Source of the DNA: Guyanagaster necrorhizus
Taxonomy: Eukaryota; Basidiomycota; Agaricomycetes; Agaricales; Physalacriaceae
DNA length: 64,000 nt
Assembly (NCBI RefSeq): GCF_019112545.1
Contig: NW_025064884.1
Location: 310,001 to 374,000, forward strand
Reading direction: 5' to 3'
The notes beneath the pieces were generated by a model. It made no database searches. It had not been told where the DNA came from and saw only the letters and a program-made list of their open reading frames with translations. Below, in pieces: positions 23,902 to 35,349 of the stretch; within the stretch, counting starts at the first letter, position 1, and every line of letters starts with the position of its first letter. Both the position numbers and the translations under genes were made by a program.

Positions 23902-24989
23902 CTATATCCTGACTACTGGTTGCTGTATATCTAGCACGAATCCTGGATCATACCACCGGCTTCGTGTTCCCTACTGTTCAGACGACAATCTGGAAGCTTG
24001 CAAGAATTACGCCTGAATGGTTATACACGGTACCCTGGTTTGCCACCTAGGTCACCTCGTTCTTTAACCCTTCCAGATCACGGTGCTACTGCTCAATATT
24101 CATTCGGGGATACCCACGGTCCGGAATCCCCCCGTCCCTCACAAACACTAGGCCCCACCAACAGACCTTGACGATATTCCACATTTGATGATCCGTACGA
24201 CCATATATATGACAATGAGACATTTAACTCTGTATTGATGGATTGACGATATACTTATTCGATCTTTATTTACTTCGCAATATTTACCTACTTATTCCAT
24301 GTATTTTAACCGCTGCTTACCCTCTAGTGAGTGTGAAGCCGTGTGATTCAGCCATTATACCGTGTCGATAGGAAATTTATGTATAAGGTTCCGATGTGAT
24401 GATATCTACGATGATCTCGGTGGATTCTATATGAATCAATGGGGGCTCATCAGGATTTCATCTATCTAGAGTTTTCATTCTAATCAGTTTTTACAGGACA
24501 TCATATGTACGGAGGTTTTTTCTTCAGGTCGTCCTATCACCTTAAGCGATGCTTTCAATTGCTTTTGGTGCAGGACACCGAAGTACGACGTGCGAAAACC
24601 ACTTCTGCTGATTCTTATTATGGAAAGTTAACCGCTCGGTTGTTTGGATTCCGTAAATAGGGTTAACTCGATTGTATGAGAGACGAACCTACACCGATTT
24701 ACCCGACCGTGTTGATGGTGTGGTGACCAGAAACGTAGAAGGACCTCGTTCGGAATCATATGTAGGCCCACAGCAGTTGAAGCAAGCCGCATCTGGTCAG
24801 TGGTACTCGATACTTGGTGGTGACGCATGGTATCCTTGCGTCCGGCGTGCCCAAAGGTACCGTGTCATGTAATGATGAGATGAAACGACGAGATATTGAT
24901 TCTGATATTCCGAGGCGTCAATTTTTTTTTCGCCCCGTAATGCCCCGTCTTGATCCATCGTCCTGCTATCCATTGTCTCCTGCCAAATC
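23902..24989. other. Intergenic
   Basis: The first 270 bases hold an open frame (about 23935-24171, including YPGLPPRSPRSLTLPDHG) that could be an alternative last exon of the upstream transporter. From 24172 to 24989 the sequence is AT-rich with only short frames and no recognisable feature; the end should hold the hydrolase promoter. Confidence 0.45.
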
Positions 24990-26185
24990 ATGACTTCGCC
25001 ATTCAACCAACAGACTGTAAAAGTACCAAGTGCGGAGCCCAACGTCTTTCTTGACGTTTGGCTGTACACGCCTCCAGGTGATGGACCTTTCCCTGTCATA
25101 GTGGCCGGTCACGGGCACGTCTTGTGTCGAAACTTTATAAACAATCTGTGAGGCAGACCGTCTGCAAGATTCACTCTATGCAAAGAAGCGGGGATGGCTG
25201 TCTTTGGCGAGCGCTGGGCAAGTGAAGCCGGTTGGGCTTCCCTGATACTAGACTACCGCGGCTTTGGGGACTCGGATGGTCAGCGAAATCTCGTCATCTG
25301 GAAAAACCAAGTCCAGGATTACCTGACTGTCATTTCTTGGGCGAGATCTGGCAAAAACCAAACTAGATTCCTCCAGGATAAGATTGTGGTTATGGGTAGC
25401 GCATTGAGTGGCCTCTCAGTGACTGACATTATCACTCGAGATGATGTAGAAGGCATAGCAGGGGGCATGGCACATTGCCCGTTATTGGATGGTAAGCCGC
25501 TTGAGTTACTACTGATGCAAAGCGCGGGGATAATCACATTTAACCCTCCGTCAGCCAAGGCCGTCTTGAATTCCATGGCTCCTAATCCCAGACTTCTGTT
25601 CTGGGCAGCTATTGATTGGATCGGGAGTAAACTACGACTTCCGCCCGTCTTTGTGCCCGCGATAGGACATCCAGACGAATTTGCCTTTTTGAATACACCA
25701 AGTTGCCTTCCAGGTAATGGCATCTACACCTTATTCATCTATCTTAAAAAAATGCCCTTTCCAGGTTTCACGGCAATGTATTCGAAAGCCTCGAAGACAT
25801 TCATGCACATGCCCAACGTAACATGTACTCGTCTAACGTTTGAGTTGTTCACTGTTAGGCCAGGACTAAGGCTCAAAGATTCAAAATGTCCCATGCTAGT
25901 TGTCATGGCTCAGGAAGATGATATGATTTCACCCGAAATTACTCAAAACATCGTCGAGAAGGCCCTTGGAAGTAGGTATGCAAATTTTGCTTTGATTTGT
26001 CGGCCTCATATCCTGCGAAGAAGTCGAATTGGTTTCCGCTATTGGGGGCCATTTTGACGTTATGGAAGGGGGAAAGGTAACAATAGCGAGCTGCAGCCTA
26101 TGTCTATAAATAACAGACTTTATAACAGGGATATGAGACGAATATAAATGCCCAGATGGCGTTCCTCAAGAAATTGATGAAATGA
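24990..26185 (+). CDS. Alpha/beta hydrolase (polyketide-transferase/X-Pro peptidase S15-like), nucleophile apparently lost
   Basis: Exon 1 starts MTSPFNQQTVKVPSAEPNVF and reaches VIVAGHGH. After a short intron the frame continues KEAGMAVFGERWASEAGWAS and LILDYRGFGDSDGQ, typical of this fungal hydrolase family. The nucleophile elbow reads VVMGSALSGLSV. In relatives as I know them the third position of this G-x-S motif is serine; here it is alanine. The acid site (VVMAQEDDMISPE) and, after another intron, the histidine site (SAIGGHFDVMEGGK) are present. The last exon ends MAFLKKLMK. Such genes occur in fungal specialised-metabolite clusters. It lies tail to tail with the acyltransferase. The intron before KEAGMAVF is my choice of several possible splice sites. 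Confidence 0.75.
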
Positions 26186-26836
26186 ACTTTCGATAACTAC
26201 GAGTCTACGATCGTCCGCTCTGAAAAATTTCACCGATATCATGTATGCATCCCAGTACAAGATGTCATGATGCAAGAGGAGATACTGCATACGATGTCAT
26301 TATGTGTTATTACATCTTGTATTGTATTTCATTTATAGATCTTTGGTTATGCTTGCGTACATCTGGGGATAGAGTACTTGTAAGTGAGTGTTCAAGCTCT
26401 ATAGGTCTCGGTACGCCATGTAATTGATCGTACCAATGCCTACAATGTTGGCGTGTATGTGAATAGGTAACCATCAGTGAAAATTTTGCTCCAGCCGTTT
26501 GCCCAGGCACGGATGTTGTTCACATCACTCTGCATTAATGCCCCTTCAGATGTAACGCGATCTCGTAAAACATCTACTTTTCACCCGCCGCCAACGGCAA
26601 AAACGAAACGAGGAATCGAGGATTTGTATATTGTTTCTGTAGGCGAAGCGCTGACACAGTATCAACTACCACGAACTTGTCGTCGGAAAATCATCACTTG
26701 GTAATCAACATGATGTATTCTTTCCACTTCTGCATATACCCCTTAGTATCTTCGAGGGATATGACGTTCTTGTTCACGTCAGAACTGAGAATGATACACC
26801 TTTTCCAGGAAAAGAATCGGAAAAAACTATGATATA
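26186..26836. other. Intergenic between two convergent 3' ends
   Basis: Mostly AT-rich sequence with short frames only. It should contain the 3' untranslated regions of the hydrolase and the acyltransferase. Nothing else seen. Confidence 0.5.
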
Positions 26837-28461
26837 TCAGTACGCTGACTCGATGCGGTATGTTAAAGAGACGTACGGCGCAGGATCAACTCGATTCAGT
26901 GCAGTGAACCATTTACTGATTTCAAACAGCTGCTTTCCGTCCGTGCCGAGATACACTCCTTGTAGCAGTGTTTCACCCTTGCCATCACTCGAAAACTTGT
27001 AACACTGATCAGGCGGTATCCTGTACATCCATGAGCGATTGACCCCGGATGAAGGTGAACTTACTTACGAGTTTTCCAGCGCGCCGGCCTTCATCTCACC
27101 GGCAAGAACCTGGCATCCTTGGTCCATATAGCTCAGGGTAGCAGGGAGTTCCCTCTGAATCATGTACTCCTCTCGGATGTGCATGCAGGCCTTGATTAAA
27201 GTCTCTTTGCTCATAGGCAAAAGCTTGCCGTCGTCTTCCATAAAATTTTTGACTGGAATACGGATGGCAGAGACCCCGAGCGCGTATCCAGCGTACCCAT
27301 TCACAGAAGCGTAGGGTCCTTGGAGCCGATCCCGACCATTAGCTAAAGCCTGCGGGGCGATGATGCCAGATGATTGGTCTGGCGTCGGAGGGTTGTCATT
27401 GATGACAACCATGGACAACGCGGCGTGTACTAGAGACACAGTGAGCGCTACAAGGTACCAAGTCAAAGTAGAATTTACCTAGATGAGTCAAAGTGAAGGC
27501 ATGGTCCTTCTTCAACTTCTTCAAGGCATCCATCACAGCGTCAGATTCCGTCCTGCAAAGGGTAACTTCCTCCCGTGCGCAAATAGGCCATCCAGGATCA
27601 GCTTCACGATGTCTGAATCCCCACAGGTTGGGGTTCTATAGAGAGAGAAGTATTTAAATTTGACACGGAATTTGGAATGGTATAACATACAGGAAATGTG
27701 GCGCGCAGCGCTTCCATCGCCTTCAAGAGAGACTCGTAATAGGGGTGGTTGGTAGTTGGTGTCTCTCCCGAGGAAGTAGGAATAGGTTGCGGCTCATGCG
27801 ACGCCAGAACGTTCAACGCTGCTGGTAGCAAATTGTCCACCTCCTTCCCCCATGACAATGCTTCTGGAGCACATATGTCAGAGCCGAGTATTTTTGCGAG
27901 CTGCGCCAAATAGAGATTGAAGATAAACTTGAGTGCAGTACCATCGAAAGGAGCATGGTGTGTGTGAAGAAGGAAACCGAGTTTGGAAATGGAATCGGTG
28001 TCCTTTGGGATCGCAACATGGAGCCAAGTCGCATCACCGTCAACCGAAGGGACTGTCGCGCCGCAAACGAGCTCGCGAAGGGCATCGAGGTCGACGACAT
28101 CTTGCTTGTTGATGATGCAAGTACGATCTGCCCAAGCTTCGACCGATTCTGGCGTTGCGGCATGGTACACGAAACGAGAAATGTCTTTCTCATCGACTTG
28201 TACGGGTACTGCAATGGTAGGAACATTATAGCGAAGCCATTTCCAGGCCTCACGGAAAGCAGCAGTCATGACTCTTGTTGGGATGGTGGAGACGTCCAGA
28301 TATACGGCGAAGAAGAGAGTCTGATAGCCTTTGAACAGCCGGTTCATGACGTCTTCGACAATTTCAGCTCCGGAAAGAATACGCCTCCTGCCCAAAGACC
28401 CGTCTGGAAGAGGTTCCCATTCAGTTTTCGAGAGGTCGTATTTGATGAGTAGGTCAGCCAT
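26837..28461 (-). CDS. HXXXD-type acyltransferase (condensation/chloramphenicol acetyltransferase fold)
   Basis: The ATG at 28461 gives MADLLIKYDLSKTEWEPLPDG; the longer open frame above it has no ATG. A long first exon contains LLHTHHAPFDGTALKF: HHxxxDG (about 27940-27960) is the active-site motif of CoA-dependent acyltransferases and condensation domains, with the second His as general base. After two short introns the frame continues NLWGFRHREADPGWP and then VHAALSMVVINDNPP, GIIAPQALANGRDRL and NGYAGYALGVSAIRI, the C-terminal half of the fold. A last exon ends YVSLTYRIESAY. Junctions keep frame, so the gene looks intact. In this family such enzymes acetylate or acylate alcohols of secondary metabolites; the substrate here is unknown. 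Confidence 0.78.
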
Positions 28462-29189
28462 CGAGATGCAAGTTGGGATGAGTGTCCTTAGGCGCAACAG
28501 TATGGAACGATCTTAAATGGTGGCCGCATCGTTGCATTGGTTGATTTCTGATTACCAAGGCTGCAAGCTAAGCACCACCAATGACGGAGATTTCAGTTTG
28601 CTTGAGCGCGAGGGGGCTGCTCCATAGGGCTTTTACAGTGTGGTGATATCGTGAAGGTGGGAACGAGCACGGCGAAATGTCCGCTTTCACCGCGTTTGCC
28701 GCATTAACTGACGGGCAATCTCGGTGATGGTATTTCACTGAAAAGCTTCTGGACTTATCGTCGATAGAGAATTCATAAAGCCTTGAGTCCAACCGAAGCA
28801 GCCTACGAGGCCGGGGCTATTCACAGCTTTCCATCGTCTTGATCTAAGCATTACTAGTCAGCCCTGCGTAAGGCTGTCTGCTTGGCTTCGTGCTCTCAAT
28901 TTCATATCCGCGAAACCATGTAAGTAATGTCTGAGTCTTGTCAGTGTAAAAATTACTTCGATACAAACTGTCAACTTTTGAGTGGGATGCAAGTACCTCT
29001 GATTTTGAAGACCATTCACACCGACAAGCAGAAGTACTGCTAATGTATGTATTCTGTGTTCCGCCGTGCCTCTGCACTTAACTTTGAAACTGTTCAACTG
29101 TTATAATAACACAACGATCCATACGACAAGCCTCATATGACGAGTCTTATCTTTCACCCTCGTCTAAGACTTTTTGCGTCTCTTCGGTT
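28462..29189. other. Intergenic
   Basis: Promoter side of the acyltransferase and 3' side of the reductase pseudogene. Open frames on the minus strand reach only about 75-80 codons and show no motif. Nothing else seen. Confidence 0.45.
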
Positions 29190-30615
29190 TCACTCCGGGA
29201 CAACACCACCTTGGACCATGTTCCAGCCAAGTTCCTCATACGACCAGCCGAAAACAGTGCCGTCGGGCTGATGATATCCTAAAAGTGACTTGTGCATTCC
29301 AGGCTGCAAATGAATACTGTTGATCCGGTCAATCTGTGCGTCAGACAGCTCCACGAGCTGGCATAGGAATCATATGTGACTATGACTATCTCGCTTGAAA
29401 GATAATGACGGACCTGTATATTCGCAGTCATTCTTTCTTCATTTTCACTCTTTGGGATCACGACTGTTCCACGCTGGACGGCCCAGCTAAGAAGAACCTG
29501 AGCTGCCGTGACGTGCAGCTCTTCAGCAATGGCTCTGATGGTAGTATCGTTCAAAAGGAACGGGCCTTGTCCTAACACGAAGCAGAAGTAAAATTTGAGC
29601 TGGGTGGTCTCGTGCGGTCACGGACCTAGCGGAGAATAAGCAGTAAGAGGAATGTTCTTCTCGTCGCAGTATTTCTTGAGATCTCCTTGGGGGAGACATG
29701 GGTGACACTCGACTTGATTGGTGGCCGGGATGACGGTGCACTGAGGTAGAAGCTGTTCAAGAGTTTTGATAGAAAAATTCGAGACTCCGATGGTCTTCAC
29801 TTTGCCTAAAATAATCGTCAGACATCCACGTCATCAGCCGAGGAGTAAAGAAGAGCTTACCCGTGGCGAGGAGTTTCTCCATGTCCTTCCAAGTATCGAT
29901 AATAGTAGGATGCTCGTCGGGCCTCAAAGTGATAGTCTCTCCATTGGACCCTTAAGGACTCGCTATCAGCGGCTTTCTTGATAACGCGTTTTCAAGAGCA
30001 CCATACCAATCTTTGTCGCTTGAGGCCAATGCATGAGGTAGAGATCAACATATTCACAGTCGAGGTCACGAAGCGATTTTCCAATGATTCTTGGACGTTA
30101 CCGTGCATCGACCTTGTTGTCAAATGAGAACACACGTACCAAGTAGACAAGACACTTACTGTGGAAGCTTGGTAGTGATGTAGATCTCGTTTCGTGGTAT
30201 ACCGGAAGCTCGGATAGCCCTTCCGACCTCTGCCTCGTTTTCCGTAAATTTGAGTTAGAACCAACTTCGTACGCATAAAAAATATGAGATCGTGATTCAC
30301 GGTATCCAGCTGCCTTTGGAGGTGACCCAACTTGTAAGGGAATGCTATGTGGAATATCAAGCATCGTACCGTATCAAAATGGCGATAGCCAGCCTAGATC
30401 ACATTTACATCCTCCAGACATGAAAAATCCAAATACGAAGCCGCGCACCTTGAGAGCTTTCTTGCACATCTCATAGACGCGCTCTCCGCCTCCAAACGTT
30501 CCCATCCAACGTCTATCAAGTTTCAGCTGACTGTCACACAAGATGAAATGTACACTACTACCCCATGCCTCTTGGTTCTATCATTAAAAGCCACCGACGG
30601 TATGGAAATCGACAT
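29190..30615 (-). pseudogene. Aldo-keto reductase, reading frame broken in the N-terminal half
   Basis: Aldo-keto reductase pieces occur in the right order: an N-terminus MSISIPSVAFNDRTK (30615), [102 protein letters not shown] and AQVLLSWAVQRGTVVIPKSE. The frame is disturbed. Near 30240 the bases coding the catalytic-tyrosine region (expected Y-G-N-E) read TACGGAAAACGAG, one base too many, with no usable splice acceptor before it. Near 30080 the frame shifts again at GGAAAATCG, unless an alternative acceptor is used there. The C-terminal half is clean. Either a young pseudogene or sequence errors. An NADPH-dependent carbonyl reductase is the expected ancestral function. Confidence 0.65.
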
Positions 30616-30984
30616 GATCAAAGTCAATGATTATAATCGATCCATTATGTGAAAGGGACGGATAGTCCGGTCCGAGGGCGTATCTCCATGTACATCTTTT
30701 CACTTCACCTGACTTGACTTCTCTTTATTATTGTCGAGCTACCGAGATAGATTAGTTTACGCTTATTTAACCTGAGCCGTACTAGCGGAGGTGGCCAAAT
30801 TTTACTGTCTAATACTAAAGTATTGTAATTTGTACACGTGCATCATCAAAACAAAAAGTCACTTAACTTGAAAATTATATAAACGAAGAACCACCGAACA
30901 TAAATATAGAGTACATATCGCTGACAAAAAAGCGGTGGGAGAATAAAAAACACATAAATTCGTAGCCCATAGCAAAAGAAATAC
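30616..30984. other. AT-rich intergenic
   Basis: Between the 5' side of the reductase pseudogene and the halogenase stop. AT-rich with no frame of note. Confidence 0.5.
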
Positions 30985-33252
30985 TTAAACTTTTTCGAGT
31001 CCTAGAGATCCCTTCTTCAGCCGTACGACGTGACCATCAAGAGTCTCTGACTCGAGGTTGTGAATGCCGTACTCGGCATGTACGATTCGGCGAGCGTTGA
31101 TTTTGTCAAGCACTAGTTTTGAAGTTGGTAAGTCGACTTCGTTTTCTTTTTCAACTGAAGGGGTGGCTTGGAGGAGAGCCTTTTCGAATAAGCTAGGATG
31201 CATGACGGGGGATGTGACATCAAGTAGTTCCTTGCTGATCTTTCCGCTTCCATGAAGTTTTTCGTGTTGTTCGGGTGTTGTAGGATTGAAGAGGCTGACA
31301 CAGAAATCCAGGGACTTTTGTAGCTCGGCCTCAGAAAGACGAGTACCCACGTCGGATGCGCCCTGAATGACTGTGATACAATATGGTTCAGTGTGAAGTA
31401 GATCGAACATCCCAACATAGTTTACCAGGCCGTAGGAACGCAAATGCTCTGTTGAAATTATTTTCATCGACGTCTGAGAGAATGGACATGCTTTGGGCTC
31501 GAATCTGTTTATAAGCACTAAGAACAACAAGCTGAAACCTGTAGAAATATGAAGGGGCTAAGCTCGTTGGTCCACAGAACAAAGAGCCACTGACCTTGTA
31601 TAACTGGTGGCAACTCGGTTCGTGTGCCATTGCGCTGCCTCTGTTTCGCTGATATCCTCACGAAAGGAAGCGCATATAGTGGCAGCGGCAGATAAAGCAG
31701 AAGTCATAGCTAAATGTATACCGCTCGAGAAGAGGGGATCGATGAATGCTAGACACATATTGAGTCCACGCTCGGAACAAACAAGGATTAGGGTTACCTC
31801 CAGCGTCACCAACAATTCTAAAGCCATGACCAGCATATGAGGGCGCAGAATAGCTGTAGTCGCTGGCTTTTGCTATAGTTCCTTCCATGAGCGTCCCGTT
31901 ACTGCCTATTAAATCGACGAGATGTGGCGCGAGTGAAAGACTCGTTAAATAACGTGTAGCGCTGTCAGAATTCGAATGATTGGGAGCAGAGGCAGAGGAT
32001 AATGGCGATGACGGAGTTGGATGTTTAAGCTTCTGGTTATATACGTCCTGGTTCATCACAACACCAACAGAAGTAGTCCCATTATGAAGAGGAATGAACC
32101 AGGCCCAGCCAGATTCGTCTGCATAGACAAAGTCCGTGAGTACCTTGTACCTTGCAAGCAGTCTTTCAATGACGAAACGAACCAGTCAAGGCCTCGAACC
32201 AAGGAGATCCCTCTCTCTTCGTGCCAACTCCGTAAGTTGCTACATCTTTCCAGTAAGCCCAGACGGCAATATTTTTAAGAGATAGATTGAAATGTCGATT
32301 TTTCAAGTATTTCGTTGACATGACGCCTGCTCGGCCGGAAGCATCGACTAAGTATTTGAAAGAGGTCGCCCCGGTAGATTTAACTGGTTCAGAGACGATC
32401 TCAGGGCTTTTGGTGCCCTCACTGGATGCTTTTGGCGACGCAGGCGGGGAAATGGGTATTGGGGGGCCCGTATGGGTCCACGTCGCAGAAATTGGCCTCG
32501 AAGGATCCGTCTGAGAGAAAGTCAGACTGTTGACTCTGGTGAGCTCGTACACAGAGGCGCCGCACGCCCGAGCATGGTTCAGCAAAAGAAGGTCGAACTC
32601 GGAGCGATCCTGAAACGACGTCAAGTTGTATATATAACGAAGGGACTGAAACGTACAACATTCCATGCGTTATTGTTATGTCCAATGGCTACGAAGTCGG
32701 TGTCTGGGAGAGGGTCAATGCAAAATTAAATGGCACACGACGTCCTCACTGACATCCTTCCTCAGTATACTGCCTGAATTTGAGAGCGGCGCCCGGCTAA
32801 AAACCATTGAGCATCAAAAATACCGCATATATGCGTCGAAAATTGACGTACCTTGCGAACGAAGCCGTGATTTGCGAGTTTTTCTTCCGCGCCGATGAAA
32901 CGCAGGTAATGGCGCACGGATGGGATAAGGCTTTCTCCAATATGGTACCTGAGCACGCTGCATGTCAGGGCAATCAGCAAATACAACGTTAATAACCCAC
33001 CTGGGAAACTTGGATGCCTCAAGTACGGCAACATCCAGTCCTTCTTGAGATAGGGTGGTGGCAGCGTAACTGCCCGCGGGTCCACCTACGAAACTCGAAT
33101 GCCAAACGGTGAGCGAGAGATCGAGAGGAATACAAGGTACCTCCAATAATGAGGACGTCGACATGCTATAATGACGGAAAATGTCAGCGAAAGGCAAAGG
33201 TTGTGGTAAGAAAGCATACCTTGTGTGGCAGTTTCACCTCTTGTGCAGGCAT
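30985..33252 (-). CDS. Flavin-dependent halogenase (fungal ArmH/Rdc2-like)
   Basis: Such enzymes use reduced FAD, chloride (or bromide) and oxygen to halogenate phenolic substrates. The start at 33252 gives [11 protein letters not shown]. Two short introns later the frame reads [20 protein letters not shown], the FAD-binding GxGxxG. Then come [52 protein letters not shown] and [39 protein letters not shown] holds GWAWFIP (32091-32110), the GWxWxIP halogenase motif. FRIVGDAG and [19 protein letters not shown] follow. A Ser/Pro-rich insert ([18 protein letters not shown]) sits before the [10 protein letters not shown] strand. All junctions checked keep frame, so the enzyme looks functional. A regenerating flavin reductase is not visible nearby. 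The hypothetical gene at 33755 is divergent. Confidence 0.85.
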
Positions 33253-33754
33253 TGGGAGAGAATAGTGATGCAGCTGAGAGGATGACGGACGTTATATGGG
33301 AGAGAGAGAGCGGAAGGAGTTGTATGAGCACCCGAAGAGTAGACGGTCCAGATGCGAGTCAGGTTTGAAGCCACTCGCACTGGTACTACGAAGCACCGAG
33401 ATTACCTAAGTTTCTTTTGTACAACAAGCATATCGGGAAGTGTAGTTACCTTGGATCATCTCGGAGCATAATCATGTACTGGAAAACTGCCCGAAAACTG
33501 CGACGTAACAGTATCTGCTCCGGTCGGCGAACTTGGGATATCACAGTAAGATAGAACTCTTATCCCTGCTGGAAAACACAAGGCGGAAACTTCACAGGCA
33601 TAGCCAGATTGGACAGGTGGAAGCATCGGCGCAGACAAGACAAGACAAGACAAGACAAGTCCAAGTCGAACCTTCACAGGCGGAGGCATGTGATTGTTTA
33701 ACAATTTCAACGCGTCAATTTCCAATTTGCCCTCTTTCCTGTTTGTTCAATGCC
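33253..33754. other. Divergent promoter region
   Basis: About 500 bases between the starts of the halogenase (-) and the helical hypothetical gene (+). It contains the pentanucleotide repeat at 33633-33659. No other element was recognised. Confidence 0.5.
33633..33659. repeat. (AGACA)n microsatellite
   Basis: Five tandem copies of AGACA followed by AG. A simple repeat in the intergenic region about 95 bases before the next ATG. Confidence 0.85.
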
Positions 33755-34739
33755 ATGGATGAACTCACCACCTACATCAAGGGAATAAATACTCGGTCCT
33801 CCCACCTCGATAAAGCAAACGAGTACCTTCGACAAGTGTTCAGTAGGTGGCATCGTTGTTTCCCAGTCTTCAACTCAAAACTTCTGTACACTAGATTTCG
33901 TACACCAACACGTCGTCAACAAGCCATTGGAGGCTCAACCCGTCCCTTTAGAGCTTCTAATATTTACCATAGATCAAAGCATCTCTCCGTTGTTCGTCGT
34001 AAATGCTGAAGCCTACCCAAATTTGCTCGACTTGATTGCCAGTGTAGAGCAGTATCGACGCACGCTTCTGAAGAAGGCCGAGGACGCTATCGTGTGGGAT
34101 AAAGCCTGTACTGGTATGGGTCGGATTGACGAGGCTCTTACAACTGAGGAGCGTGCATCATTATATGGCATGGCAAATCTGGCAGCGGCTCAGCGAGAGC
34201 TTTTCATAGCGATCGTGGCGGACCTATGCAAGATGGTAAGCATCACCTATCCTCCTTCGTACCGCTGCTCATTGATATGTAGGACATATTCTACTTGCTC
34301 CGGTCCGAAGACCACCATCTCACCGACGTGATGTTACGGCTCAGCCAGTACTTCCCGTGGTTACCCTTACGCGACAGTGTGCCTATCGACTCTCCTTTTC
34401 TTTTCCTGCGAGCGGATCTTGACGAACCCGAACGCAATCTCTTACTCGAGGCCGGCAAATCATGCTACCAGACTCTCGTCGATCTCTACGAATGGACCAA
34501 GAAACAAAACTCCGACGAGTACGTTCTTACACTCTCTTGGACTTTAGTCTTTTTCCTGAATCAAGGTGCTGCCTCAAAGTCTACGCACTCTGGTCACCAG
34601 GAGCGATGAAATATCCAATATCATTCCCGAGTTTGACAAACCAAGTCTGGTCAGCGCTATCCATCGCTATACGGATGCTGTCAGTAACGTTTATTCTACG
34701 CTCCAAGAACTGTTCCCGCCTACTACCGGCAGCCGATAA
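33755..34739 (+). CDS. Hypothetical helical protein
   Basis: Joined exons start MDELTTYIKGINTRSSHLDK. After an intron they continue FVHQHVVNKPLEAQPVPLEL, VNAEAYPNLLDLIASVEQYR and EERASLYGMANLAAAQRELF, then DIFYLLRSEDHHLTDVMLRL and FLRADLDEPERNLLLEAGKS. The last exon gives LRTLVTRSDEISNIIPEFD and ends ELFPPTTGSR. The protein, about 265 residues, is predicted mostly alpha-helical, soluble and without signal peptide. No family recognised. Choosing the acceptor at ..CTCAAAG before the last exon keeps frame; other acceptors open a different frame that runs to 34902, so the C-terminus is uncertain. Confidence 0.6.
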
Positions 34740-35349
34740 CAATGGACGTTCACATACCACGTGGTATTCCCTTCGGCGTTTTCGTCAGCATCAGTTGCTA
34801 TCAGCACAATCCTCTGCTATTACCAGCCTCCAGGATGTTATGTGTGGATTTGCTCATCCCATTGCGCTTGCCAAGGATCCGGAGGCACGCAAAGCAAAGT
34901 GAGTCTAACTCACATCAATGATGAATCATAAAGTATTTCTTAATGTTTACATTAAACTTTAGTGTATATATATATATATATCTTGTCCTGCCCAGTTTGT
35001 GACGCGAGTAAGCGAAGGGCTTACGGGGACCTTTGCTGTAGCTGTTCGCCGCCACTCTCGTGTCACTTGTACAGAGGATTAGTAAAACGTAGAGTAGTTA
35101 CTGGGTACTATTCGGGATAGCTTTATCTTTTACGAAGGTGTCAATGCACGTTGTGGCCTCTCTGTTGCACTCCCTATAAAGCGACGACCAGCGAGGAATT
35201 TCCTCGGGATCGACACTTCGCAACTAGAACAGCATAATTAAGAGTATCACAAGTATAGTCCTGTACTGATAGTAATATACCACAAAGGGTTTGCCGGTCA
35301 CAGACGTAATATTTATGTCTATGGAGCAGAGTCGCGCCAGCTCCCTCTG
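34740..35349. other. Intergenic with TA microsatellite
   Basis: Between the 3' end of the hypothetical gene and the 3' end of the PDAT gene. It contains a (TA)n run at about 34965-34981. Apart from the open frame to 34902 noted above, nothing was seen. Confidence 0.5.

Noticed and set aside
24172..24989. Possible transposon remnant
   Set aside because: AT-rich, but no inverted or direct terminal repeats and no transposase motif visible.
28462..28497. Longer N-terminus for the acyltransferase
   Set aside because: The frame is open but its first codon is TTG; the first ATG is at 28461.
31971..32215. Apparent frameshift in the halogenase before GWAWFIP
   Set aside because: A longer intron ending CTATGCAG gives [14 protein letters not shown] in frame, so no damage is needed.
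33633..33659. AGACA repeat as a regulatory array between divergent genes
   Set aside because: Five copies of a simple pentamer are best explained as a microsatellite.
34740..34902. Open frames running past the stop of the helical hypothetical protein
   Set aside because: All three frames are partly open; the acceptor giving LRTLVTRSDE continues the helical pattern best and ends at 34739.
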